Assembly: GCA_036396795.1 (NCBI GenBank)
Contig: DASWKF010000085.1
Location: 31,551 to 95,550, forward strand
Source of the DNA: JAHEEM01 sp036396795
Lineage (GTDB): Bacteria > Pseudomonadota > Gammaproteobacteria > Steroidobacterales > Rariloculaceae
Direction of reading: 5' to 3'
DNA: 64,000 nt
How positions within the stretch are numbered: the stretch's first letter is position 1; each line of letters begins with the position of its first letter. Position numbers and translations under genes: made by a program. Positions 51,908-59,356 of this stretch are shown one piece after another. The notes beneath the pieces were generated by a model that was not told the origin of the DNA, did no database searches, and saw only the letters and a list, made by a program, of their open reading frames with translations.

Positions 51908-53719
51908 TCACGCGTCGCGTGCGCGGCGACCGCGCACGCGGAACTTTTTCATGCGATCGGCAAAAGTCGACGGCTTGAGCCCGACCAGCTTCGCGGCGCC
52001 GTTCGGGCCGGAGACTCGCCAGTCGGCGAACCGCAGCGCGGCGAGCATATTGTCCTTCTGTAACGCCAAGAGCTCCCGCTCGGTCATGACGATAGGCCTT
52101 TCCGCGGCCGGCTGAGAAGCGCCCGAATCCCCCCCCGCCGCGAGAATATCGACCATCGCAAGATCCAGGCGCAGCACCTTGCCGCTGGAAAGAATCACCG
52201 CGCGCTCGATTACGTTCTTGAGCTCGCGAACGTTGCCGGGCCAAGCGTATTTCTTGAGCAGCTCAGCTTGCTGCTTCGACAAGCTCAAGGGATGACGCCC
52301 GAAATCCATGCAAACCCTCTCGAGAAAGTGTGTCGCGAGCTGCACCACGTCGTCGCCGCGCTCGCGCAACGGCGGCACGTCGATCGGAAAAACACTGACT
52401 CGATAGTAAAGATCCTCCCGGAATCCGCCATCCCTCACGAGTGCCTCGAGATCCCGGTTGGTTGCGGCGATCACGCGCACATCCACCGTATGCGTGCGAT
52501 CGTCGCCGACACGCTCGTACTCACTTTCTTGCAGTACGCGCAGCAGCTTGCCTTGAAGCTCCAGCGGAATCTCACCGATCTCGTCGAGGAACAAGGTGCC
52601 ACCGTCGGCCAACTCGAAGCGGCCGATCCGATCGCGATGTGCCCCGGTGAACGCCCCCTTCACGTGGCCGAAAAACTCGCTCTCGAAAAGCTCCCGCGGG
52701 ATCGACGCGCAGTTGACCTTCACCAGCGGTCCGTTCGCCCGCTGGCTGCGACCGTGAATCGCGTGCGCGACTAGCTCCTTGCCGACGCCCGACTCGCCCT
52801 GGATCAGAACGTTCGCCGACGTTTGCGCCACGGCGTCGAGCCGCGCCAGCATTTTCTTCAGCGGCGGGCTCTCGCCGATGATGCGGCCGAAGTTCATCGA
52901 TACCTGGACTTCCTCTCGCAGATAGTCGCGTTCCCGCTCGAGCTCCTCTCTTAGACGCGCGTTCTCCTCGAAGGCCGCGCGCAGCTGCCTTTCGGCCCGA
53001 TTTCGCTCGGTCACGTCCTTGATCGCCACGTACATCAGCGTCACCTCGCCGGCGGTGTCGCGATCGACGCGGCTCGAGACCAGCGCCTCGAGTGTCTCCC
53101 CGTCCTTGGTGACGTAGCTTCGAGGCGCGTTGTCGAGCTCGCCATGGGCGATGATGTCGACGATCTCGGCTTGATCGGGCGTATGCCCGCCGGCCGTCAT
53201 GAACGCCGCGATCGGCCGCCCGACAACCTCTTCGCGCCGATAACCCATCTTGCGGAGCCAATGCTCGTTGACGTGGACGACTCGTCCCTCGCGATCCACG
53301 GTGTGGAGCATCGCCGGGGTGCCCCGGTAGAGGCCGCTGAAGTGCTGTTCGGCGCGAAGCGACGCGCCCACTTCCGCATAGATCACGACGGTCCGCAGAT
53401 AATCACCGCTGTCGTCGCGCTCGACGACGACGTTGGCGAGACAGTCGATGATCTCCCCGGACTTCGCACGCAAATCCACCGGCACGTCTTGCAGATGGCC
53501 GGCTCGACGCAACAGAGGCAAGTAGTCCTCGGAGATTCTCTGCGCGGACTCCTCGCTGGCGAGATCCTGCGGACGCAGCTTTCGAATCTCGTCGCGATCG
53601 TAGCCAAAGCGATCGAGCCAGGCGTCGCTCGCGTCGACGAAATAGCCATCCTTGTCGAGCGCCGCCAGCAGCGCCGGACAACGTCTGAACAGCCACTGGT
53701 AGCGGTCTTCACGAGCCAT
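51908..53719 (-). CDS. PAS-domain sigma54-dependent transcriptional activator
   Basis: A 603-aa protein from ATG 53719; an in-frame GTG at 53725 is possible. Two PAS domains occupy about 1-125 and 125-245 (YVAIKDVTERNRAERQL ends the second), joined by a coiled linker to an AAA+ domain: Walker A GESGVGKE, the sigma54-contact loop GAFTGA, Walker B GGTLFLDEIGE, and R-finger region FREDLYYRVSVFPI. The C-terminal Fis-type HTH (SGPNGAAKLVGLKPSTFADRMKKF) resembles FhlA-group activators. The N-terminus is two sensory PAS domains rather than a receiver, so it probably senses a ligand or redox state directly. It faces a small gene with a near-consensus sigma54 promoter. Confidence 0.92.
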   Translation of the reverse strand: MAREDRYQWLFRRCPALLAALDKDGYFVDASDAWLDRFGYDRDEIRKLRPQDLASEESAQRISEDYLPLLRRAGHLQDVPVDLRAKSGEIIDCLANVVVERDDSGDYLRTVVIYAEVGASLRAEQHFSGLYRGTPAMLHTVDREGRVVHVNEHWLRKMGYRREEVVGRPIAAFMTAGGHTPDQAEIVDIIAHGELDNAPRSYVTKDGETLEALVSSRVDRDTAGEVTLMYVAIKDVTERNRAERQLRAAFEENARLREELERERDYLREEVQVSMNFGRIIGESPPLKKMLARLDAVAQTSANVLIQGESGVGKELVAHAIHGRSQRANGPLVKVNCASIPRELFESEFFGHVKGAFTGAHRDRIGRFELADGGTLFLDEIGEIPLELQGKLLRVLQESEYERVGDDRTHTVDVRVIAATNRDLEALVRDGGFREDLYYRVSVFPIDVPPLRERGDDVVQLATHFLERVCMDFGRHPLSLSKQQAELLKKYAWPGNVRELKNVIERAVILSSGKVLRLDLAMVDILAAGGDSGASQPAAERPIVMTERELLALQKDNMLAALRFADWRVSGPNGAAKLVGLKPSTFADRMKKFRVRGRRARDA

Positions 53720-53730
53720 GCGCACATTCT

Positions 53731-53784
53731 ACGGAAAGCCGTTTCTCCATTCAACGGATGTCCGTGATTTCATCGGAAACCCGT
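53731..53784. promoter_or_regulatory. Three tandem 12-bp inverted repeats: candidate enhancer (UAS) for the sigma54 activator
   Basis: ACGGAAAGCCGT (53731-53742), ACGGATGTCCGT (53754-53765) and TCGGAAACCCGT (53773-53784) share the pattern WCGGANNNCCGT. Starts are 23 and 19 bp apart, about two helical turns, putting all three on one DNA face. Their centres fall roughly 119, 96 and 77 bp upstream of the predicted sigma54 transcription start, the usual enhancer distance. The first lies 11 bp before the activator ATG, suggesting autoregulation. Confidence 0.75.
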
Positions 53785-53799
53785 GAGGCATGTAATATA

Positions 53800-53812
53800 T
53801 AACTCATTGAAT
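53800..53812. promoter_or_regulatory. IHF-like site between enhancer and sigma54 promoter
   Basis: TAACTCATTGAAT matches YAANNNNTTGATW with one mismatch, in an AT-rich segment between the triple repeat and the -24/-12 promoter, where IHF normally bends DNA for sigma54 activators. Confidence 0.4.
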
Positions 53813-53829
53813 TTTATGATTTCACAAGT

Positions 53830-53845
53830 TGGCACGGGAGATGCA
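53830..53845 (+). promoter_or_regulatory. sigma54 (-24/-12) promoter
   Basis: TGGCAC-GGGAG-ATGCA keeps GG and GC with the correct 10-bp spacing and the full TGGCAC element (consensus TGGCAC-N5-TTGCW). The start would be near 53856, beginning with a GAGGCC/GGCCTC leader hairpin (53851-53878). Confidence 0.85.
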
Positions 53846-53920
53846 ATAGAGAGGCCAAGAGAACTACTCCGCGGCCTCGGACAGGATCCCGGAGTTTCGT
53901 AAGATTGAGGAATTTGACCA

Positions 53921-54208
53921 ATGCCTAAAGTTTTGACAGTACACCGTTCCAGGGCTGCTTCGGCCGTCGCTGCGCTAGCGCTGATATGGGCCGCGAGCAG
54001 CATGCCGGCGGCGGCGATGGAAGAGGTCGTGGTTCATGCGTCCGGTGACATGGGCCCGAGCGCTCATCAGGCTCAGCTCGAGAGGCAGATGGCCGCCTAC
54101 GCCCAGGACGTGCATATGGCGCTCAAGGACTTGATCCGGCAGGATCTGGCACGGGCCACGGCACCTCGGATCCGAGTCGCGCGCAGCGTCAGCACTCATC
54201 GGGGTTAA
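53921..54208 (+). CDS. Small secreted protein (95 aa) under sigma54 control, unknown function
   Basis: From ATG 53921 with GAGG 10 nt upstream. Signal peptide: basic start, hydrophobic VAALALIWAASS, cleavage predicted after AAA (residue 32). The mature 63-residue peptide starts MEEVVVHASGDMG and continues as a predicted amphipathic helix (LERQMAAYAQDVHMALKDLI) ending in a basic tail (IRVARSVSTHRG). No Cys. MEEVVV is the same hexapeptide that opens the plug region of the TonB receptor at 20.1 kb. It is the only gene before the structured terminator region, so it is presumably the target of the facing activator. Function unknown. Confidence 0.75.
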   Translation: MPKVLTVHRSRAASAVAALALIWAASSMPAAAMEEVVVHASGDMGPSAHQAQLERQMAAYAQDVHMALKDLIRQDLARATAPRIRVARSVSTHRG

Positions 54209-54365
54209 CGGTTTATCGGACCGGCGATTGCCGAGCTTCCCCCCGCTCTGGTAATTGCCTTATTGGCCGGGAGGCCACTGGGGCCGGGGTCTTTACTCCC
54301 GGCGCGGACAAAGACTGTCCGTTGGTACGAGAGGGATCTCTAGCATCCCCGGCCCCGGTTTTTTT
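54209..54365 (+). ncRNA. Candidate structured RNA / 3' region with complex terminator
   Basis: 157 nt between the small secreted gene and the convergent hydrolase. Predictable hairpins: CGGC-GATT-GCCG (54221-54232), UGGCC-GGGA-GGCCA (54264-54277), CGGACA/TGTCCG (54304-54320) and AGAG-GGAT-CTCT (54330-54341). The arm GGGGCCGGGG (54280-54289) can pair with CCCCGGCCCC (54347-54356) just before seven T, or alternatively with CCCGGC at 54298-54303. GGA triplets in two loops recall CsrA/RsmA-binding sRNAs. It may be a long 3' UTR or an sRNA. Confidence 0.45.
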
Positions 54366-55225
54366 CAGTTCTGGAGAGTTGTTTCCAGCATGGCGATAAG
54401 CCGGGTCCAGGCATCGTCCGCAGGCAGCGGGGCGTAGGTAGGGCTCTGCGGAAAGAAGAACGCGTGATCCGTGCCCGAATAAATGCGTATCTCCGCCTGC
54501 TTGCCGAGACGGTTTAGCCCGCCGCGAAATTCCTGCACCTCGCGCAGCGGGATGGAGCGATCCAGCTCACCGAAGAAGCCGAGCATCGGCATGCTCAAGG
54601 TGCTCAGCATCTCTTCGTCGGTGATCACGCCGCCGTAGAACATCACCATCGCGTCGAGATCCGCGGGCAGCATCAGCGCGGTCTGCAGCGACCAACGGCC
54701 GCCCATGTCCCAGCCGATGCTGCCGATCCTCGGTGACAAGGCGTAACGCTCCAGGTACTCGTAGGCTTGGCGGATATTGTCCCGGGTGCGTTCCGGCGCC
54801 GCGACGAGCTCGGTCATGAGCGCCTGTGCGCCCGCGACGTCCTCAGCCACGCGCCCGCCATAGAAATCCGTCGCGAGCACGATATAGCCCTCGCGCGCCA
54901 GACGTCTCGCGACCGTCTTGATCTCCACGGTCAGGCCCCACCACTCGTGAAACAGCAGCAAGCCCGGCAGCGGCTCCGCAGCCTCCTCCGGCATCGCGAG
55001 AAAGCCGACGAGATTACCTCCCTCCGACTCACCGTAAGGTAGATCCTGCTCCAACAGGGGCAACAGAGGATTCGGCTCCTCGGTGGACTCGACGGCCGAT
55101 TCGGCCGGCGGCGCCGCCACGCCGGCCCGCGATGGGGCGGCATCGACAGCCGCCTGATCCGGCGGCGCGACGGGCTCGCAAGCGGCGAGAAAGCAGCTCG
55201 TAAGGAGGAAAAGCCTGGCCTTCAT
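54365..55225 (-). CDS. Dienelactone-hydrolase-like lipoprotein with Asp in the nucleophile position
   Basis: A 286-aa protein from ATG 55225 (AAGGA upstream). Lipobox LAAC gives Cys16, followed by a linker rich in Ala/Pro/Glu. The hydrolase fold shows LLFHEWWGL, GYIVLATDFYGG, then SIGWDMGGRWSLQTAL where family members normally have GxCxGG: the nucleophile Cys is replaced by Asp173. The other triad residues look intact (Asp222 in GELDRSIP, His254 in GTDHAFFF). It would be membrane-anchored. With Asp it could act like haloalkane dehalogenases or epoxide hydrolases, or be inactive. Confidence 0.85.
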   Translation of the reverse strand: MKARLFLLTSCFLAACEPVAPPDQAAVDAAPSRAGVAAPPAESAVESTEEPNPLLPLLEQDLPYGESEGGNLVGFLAMPEEAAEPLPGLLLFHEWWGLTVEIKTVARRLAREGYIVLATDFYGGRVAEDVAGAQALMTELVAAPERTRDNIRQAYEYLERYALSPRIGSIGWDMGGRWSLQTALMLPADLDAMVMFYGGVITDEEMLSTLSMPMLGFFGELDRSIPLREVQEFRGGLNRLGKQAEIRIYSGTDHAFFFPQSPTYAPLPADDAWTRLIAMLETTLQN

Positions 55226-55317
55226 GATCGTCCTTTGCATGCACAGCGCTCTGGGGCCGAAGTCCAGCACAAGCGAATTCATGAATTCAAGCCCTTGCGC
55301 GGTTTTCCGGCGCGCCG

Positions 55318-56652
55318 TCACGGCTCGAGAAAAGTCAGGGCCTGCCCTCGCGGCTCGACGGCGGCGTCGCTGCGGTCGAACGCGACAGCGCCGTTGACGA
55401 AGGTCATGACGACGCTCGAGCGAAACTCCACTCCTTCGAACGGAGACCAGCCGCACTTGTAGCGCAGATTGTTCGAAGCCACTCGCTCGGACCGTTTCAG
55501 ATCGACGACGGCGAGATCCGCAAAATAGCCGGCTCGAAGAAACCCGCGCGCTTTCAGACGAAACAGCCGGGCCGGATTGTGTGCCGCCTTGCTGACGATC
55601 TGCTCGAGCGTCAACCGGCCTTGATGGTGCAGCTCGAGCAGAATCTGCAGCGAATGCTGCACCAGCGGCAGACCCGCCGGGGCCCGGAAATAGCTCTGGC
55701 GCTTCTCTTCCAGCGTATGGGGTGCATGGTCGGTAGCGACGACGTCCAGTAAGTCGTCGGTGAGAGCCGTCAGCAGCGCCTCTCTGTCCTCCCGGCTCTT
55801 GATCGAGGGATTGCACTTGATGAGTGTGCCGAGATCCGCGTAGCGGGACTCGTCGAACCACAAATGGTGGACGCAGACTTCGGCGGTGATCCGCTTGTCT
55901 TCGATCGGCCCCGCGTCGAACAGCTCGAGCTCCCGCGCCGTGCTCAGATGCAGAACGTGCAGCCGGGTTCCGAAGCGCCGCGCGAGCTCGACCGCCAGCG
56001 ACGACGACTTGTAGCACGCTTCCGCCGAGCGAATCCGCGGATGGCAGCTCATCGGCACTTCCTCGCCGTACTGCTCGCGGAAGCGTTTCTCGTTCTCCCA
56101 GATCGTCGGCGAGTCCTCACAATGGGTTGCGACCAGTAACGGCGCATGCTCGAAGATCCGTTCCAACACCGACTCGTCATCGACGAGCATGTCGCCGGTC
56201 GACGCGCCCATGAAAACTTTGATACCGCAAGCCTCGCCGAGGCGGACACGCTTGAGCTCCTCGATATTCTCGTTGCTCGCACCGAGATAGAACGCGAAGT
56301 TCGCGAAGCATCGCCCGCGAGCCAGCGCGAGCTTATCGGCGAGCGCCCGCCTGCTCGTCGTCGGTGGGCTGGTGTTCGGCATCTCCATGACGCTGGTCAC
56401 GCCCCCGCAAACGGCCGCGAGCGATTCGCTGGCGATGGTCGCTTTGTGCGTCGGGCCCGGTTCTCGAAAGTGCACTTGGTCGTCGATGATGCCGGGCAGC
56501 ACGTGGCAGCCCTCGAGATCGACGACACGGTTGGCCAGCGACGCAGTAATCGACGGCTCTATCCGTGCGATACGCTGCCCTTCTATCAGGATGTCGGCGC
56601 GGTAGATTCGATGCTCGTTGACGAGCGTGCCGTTGGTCAGGAGCGTCTTGGT
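55318..56652 (-). CDS. pyrC: Dihydroorotase (class I type amidohydrolase)
   Basis: About 445 aa; the start is GTG at 56655-56653 (VTKTLLTNGTLVNEHRI). It catalyses ring closure of carbamoyl aspartate in pyrimidine synthesis. Metal ligands: DDQVHFREPG (HxH region, changed to QVHF so the first His is Gln), GIKVFMGAS with the carbamylated Lys, ATHCED, HVLHLSTA and VVATDHAPHTLEEK. The FREPG motif favours dihydroorotase over allantoinase. No other pyr gene is adjacent. Nine bases separate it from the upstream prolyl aminopeptidase gene, so they form an operon. Confidence 0.85.
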   Translation of the reverse strand, partial: TKTLLTNGTLVNEHRIYRADILIEGQRIARIEPSITASLANRVVDLEGCHVLPGIIDDQVHFREPGPTHKATIASESLAAVCGGVTSVMEMPNTSPPTTSRRALADKLALARGRCFANFAFYLGASNENIEELKRVRLGEACGIKVFMGASTGDMLVDDESVLERIFEHAPLLVATHCEDSPTIWENEKRFREQYGEEVPMSCHPRIRSAEACYKSSSLAVELARRFGTRLHVLHLSTARELELFDAGPIEDKRITAEVCVHHLWFDESRYADLGTLIKCNPSIKSREDREALLTALTDDLLDVVATDHAPHTLEEKRQSYFRAPAGLPLVQHSLQILLELHHQGRLTLEQIVSKAAHNPARLFRLKARGFLRAGYFADLAVVDLKRSERVASNNLRYKCGWSPFEGVEFRSSVVMTFVNGAVAFDRSDAAVEPRGQALTFLEP

Positions 56653-56664
56653 CACCGAGAGCCC

Positions 56665-57618
56665 TCAACGCCGCCGGGAGAACTCGTCCGTGGCGCAAAC
56701 GAGCTCGTGGGTGATGCCCGGCTCGTAGGCGGAATGACCGGCGTCGGCAACGACGCGAAGTCTTGCCTCCGGCCAACGCCGGGACAGCTCCCAAGCCGTC
56801 GCGAGTGGGCAGACGACGTCGTAGCGGCCATGCACGATTACACCGGGTATGTGCCTGATTCGATCGACGTCGTCGAGCAGTTGCGTCTCGCTGTCGAAGA
56901 AGCCGCGGTTGATGAAATAGTGCGTCTCGATTCGCGCGAACGCGAGCGCGAAGGTGGGCGCGCTGTAGCGCTCGACACGCTCGGCGTTCGCCAGCAGCGA
57001 GCTGGTCGCGCCCTCCCAGATCGACCACGCCTTTGCCGCCGCGAGCTTGAGGTCCTCGTCTTCGCCGGTGAGGCGCCGATGATACGCGGCCAGCAGATCC
57101 CGGCGCTCGTCGGGAGGAATCAAGGAAGTAAAGCGCTGCCATTCGTCCGGGAACAAGTAGCTCGCGCCGCTCTGATAGAACCAGTCGAGCTCCTGACGCC
57201 GCAGCAGGAAGATCCCGCGCAGCACCAGCTCGCTGACCGCCTGCGGATGAGTCTCGGCGTAGGCGAGCGCCAGCGTGCTTCCCCATGAGCCCCCGAAAAC
57301 CAGCCATTTGTCGACCTGCATCGCGTCGCGCAGCGCTTCGATGTCGGCGACGAGATGCCAGGTCGTGTTGCCGTCGAGACTCGCGGCCGGCTGGCTGCGG
57401 CCGGCGCCGCGCTGCTCGAAATAGACCAGCCGGTAGGCTTGCGGATCGAAGAAACGGCGGCCCTCGGGGTCGCCGCCGCCAGGTCCCCCGTGGACGAACA
57501 GCGCCGCCTTGCCGTCGGGATTGCCGCACTGCTCATAGTAGATCCGATGCTGTCCGCGCTCGAGAAAGCCGTGATCGAAGGGCTGCGGGGGCGGGTACAG
57601 CGTGCGCCGCGCTACCAT
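56665..57618 (-). CDS. pip: Prolyl aminopeptidase
   Basis: A 317-aa alpha/beta hydrolase from ATG 57618 (MVARRTLYPPPQPFDHGFL). It releases N-terminal proline from peptides in the cytoplasm. Typical motifs are VHGGPGGGDPEGRRFFDP, YFEQRGAGRS, the nucleophile elbow FGGSWGSTLALAYAE, HYFINRGFF, VHGRYDVVCP with the acid and DAGHSAYEP with catalytic His. It is co-oriented with and 9 bp upstream of the dihydroorotase gene, and divergent from the peptide-binding lipoprotein gene (72 bp), so two peptide-use genes share a promoter region. Confidence 0.95.
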   Translation of the reverse strand: MVARRTLYPPPQPFDHGFLERGQHRIYYEQCGNPDGKAALFVHGGPGGGDPEGRRFFDPQAYRLVYFEQRGAGRSQPAASLDGNTTWHLVADIEALRDAMQVDKWLVFGGSWGSTLALAYAETHPQAVSELVLRGIFLLRRQELDWFYQSGASYLFPDEWQRFTSLIPPDERRDLLAAYHRRLTGEDEDLKLAAAKAWSIWEGATSSLLANAERVERYSAPTFALAFARIETHYFINRGFFDSETQLLDDVDRIRHIPGVIVHGRYDVVCPLATAWELSRRWPEARLRVVADAGHSAYEPGITHELVCATDEFSRRR

Positions 57619-57690
57619 GGCCGGCGGAGACTTTCTCGGGCGGCGGCCGCGTGCTCTATACTCGGCCCAAGCCCACGGCAGAGCCTGATT

Positions 57691-59316
57691 GTGAAGCTGC
57701 GTGCACTGTTCATCGGTTTCGGACTCCTGAGCCTCGCTGCCTGCGGGCGTCAGGATGCCATTCCTACGGAGACACAATCCAGTGCCGCCCCCATCGTCCT
57801 CAATCGCGGCAGCGGCGGCGAGCCGGATACGCTCGACCCGCACCGCAACGAGGAGAACAGCGGCGCCGAGATCCTCCGCGACCTTTTCGAGGGCCTGACG
57901 ACCGAGGACGTCGAGGCTCGTATCGTGCCGGGCACGGCCGAGTCCTGGACGATCAGCGAGGACGGCCGCGTCTATACCTTCTCCATTCGATCCGGCGCGC
58001 GCTGGTCCAACGGCGACCCCGTGGCCGCGGAGGATTTCGTCGCGGGCCTGAGACGCACGGTCGCTCCGGCAACCGCATCGACCTATGCCCAGATTCTCTA
58101 TCCGATCGAGAACGCCGAGGCAATCGTGAACGGCAAATTGCCGCCCGAAGATCTGGCGGTCCACGCCATCGACGCCCGCACGCTGGAGATCCGGCTCGCG
58201 GCGCCGACACCCTACTTCCTGGATTTGCTCAGTCACGCGACGACCTATCCCTTGCACCGCGCAAGCTTCGCCGAGCACGGTGCGCAGTTCTCACGACCCG
58301 GCAACCTGGTCTCCAACGGCGCCTACCGATTGACCGAATGGGTGGTGCAATCACACGTCAAGGCCGAGAAGAACCCGTACTACTGGGACGCTGGCAACGT
58401 GCAGATAGATACGGTGGTGTTTCATTCCACCGAGGACATCGACGCGGAGCTCAGGCGCTATCGCGCCGGCGAGCTCGATTTCACGTTTCAGTTCCCGGCA
58501 TCGCAGTACCGCTGGATTCAGGACAATCTCCCCGGCGAGCTGCACAACGATCCCTATATCAGCACCTACTTTTATGCCCTGGACATCCAAGAGCCGCCGT
58601 TCGACGACCCGAGGCTGCGCCAGGCCCTTTCCATGGCGATCGACCGGACGGTGATCACCGAACAGGTCACCGCTGCCGGAGAAACGCCGGCTTACGGCCT
58701 CGTTCCGCCCGGCGTGCAGAATTACGCCGGCCCGCGATACGCCTGGGCGGAGCTAGCCAGCGAGCAACGTGTCGCCGAAGCGCGGCGCCTCTACGCCCTG
58801 GCCGGATATTCGGACAGCAATCCCCTCGAGATCGAGATCCGCTACAACACCAGCGAGAACCACCGCAGAATCGCCGTCGCTATCGCATCGATGTGGAAGC
58901 AGCACCTCGGAGTGGACGCACGGCTCGTCAACGAGGAGTGGAAAGTGATGCTGCAGACGCGCCAGGATCCGTCGGCCTGGGACGTCATGCGGATCGGCTG
59001 GACCGGCGACTACAACGACGCATTCACCTTCCTGGAGATATTCCATTCCAGCCACGGGCAGAACTTTCCGGGCTATGCCGACCCGGAATACGATGCGCTC
59101 CTCGAAGCCATCGCCAATGAGACGGATCTCGAGAGACGCCGCGTGCTCATGCACGAGGCCGAGCGCCGCGTCATGGAAGCCTATCCGGTCGTATTGATTT
59201 ACTTCTATGCCAACAAGCACCTGGTCAAACCCTACGTCAAGGGTTTCCAGGCGAACATCATGGATCACAACCACTCCCGGTATCTCCGAATCGAACGGAA
59301 CTTCGATCGGCCCTAG
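57691..59316 (+). CDS. Oligopeptide ABC transporter substrate-binding lipoprotein (OppA/MppA-like)
   Basis: A 541-aa protein starting with GTG 57691. Lipobox SLAAC gives Cys18. The SBP family 5 fold is recognisable: RGSGGEPDTLDPHRNEENSGAEILRDLFEGL, RWSNGDPVAAEDFVAGLRR, NPYYWDAGNVQIDTV, DDPRLRQALSMAIDR and YNTSENHRRIAVAIASMWKQHLG. It would capture oligopeptides in the periplasm. No permease or ATPase genes accompany it, so it is an orphan that must use a transporter encoded elsewhere. An M16 peptidase follows by 40 bp. Confidence 0.92.
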   Translation: MKLRALFIGFGLLSLAACGRQDAIPTETQSSAAPIVLNRGSGGEPDTLDPHRNEENSGAEILRDLFEGLTTEDVEARIVPGTAESWTISEDGRVYTFSIRSGARWSNGDPVAAEDFVAGLRRTVAPATASTYAQILYPIENAEAIVNGKLPPEDLAVHAIDARTLEIRLAAPTPYFLDLLSHATTYPLHRASFAEHGAQFSRPGNLVSNGAYRLTEWVVQSHVKAEKNPYYWDAGNVQIDTVVFHSTEDIDAELRRYRAGELDFTFQFPASQYRWIQDNLPGELHNDPYISTYFYALDIQEPPFDDPRLRQALSMAIDRTVITEQVTAAGETPAYGLVPPGVQNYAGPRYAWAELASEQRVAEARRLYALAGYSDSNPLEIEIRYNTSENHRRIAVAIASMWKQHLGVDARLVNEEWKVMLQTRQDPSAWDVMRIGWTGDYNDAFTFLEIFHSSHGQNFPGYADPEYDALLEAIANETDLERRRVLMHEAERRVMEAYPVVLIYFYANKHLVKPYVKGFQANIMDHNHSRYLRIERNFDRP

Positions 59317-59356
59317 AGGGTCTTGCAGGCAATCATACTTGGAACACATACCGGCG

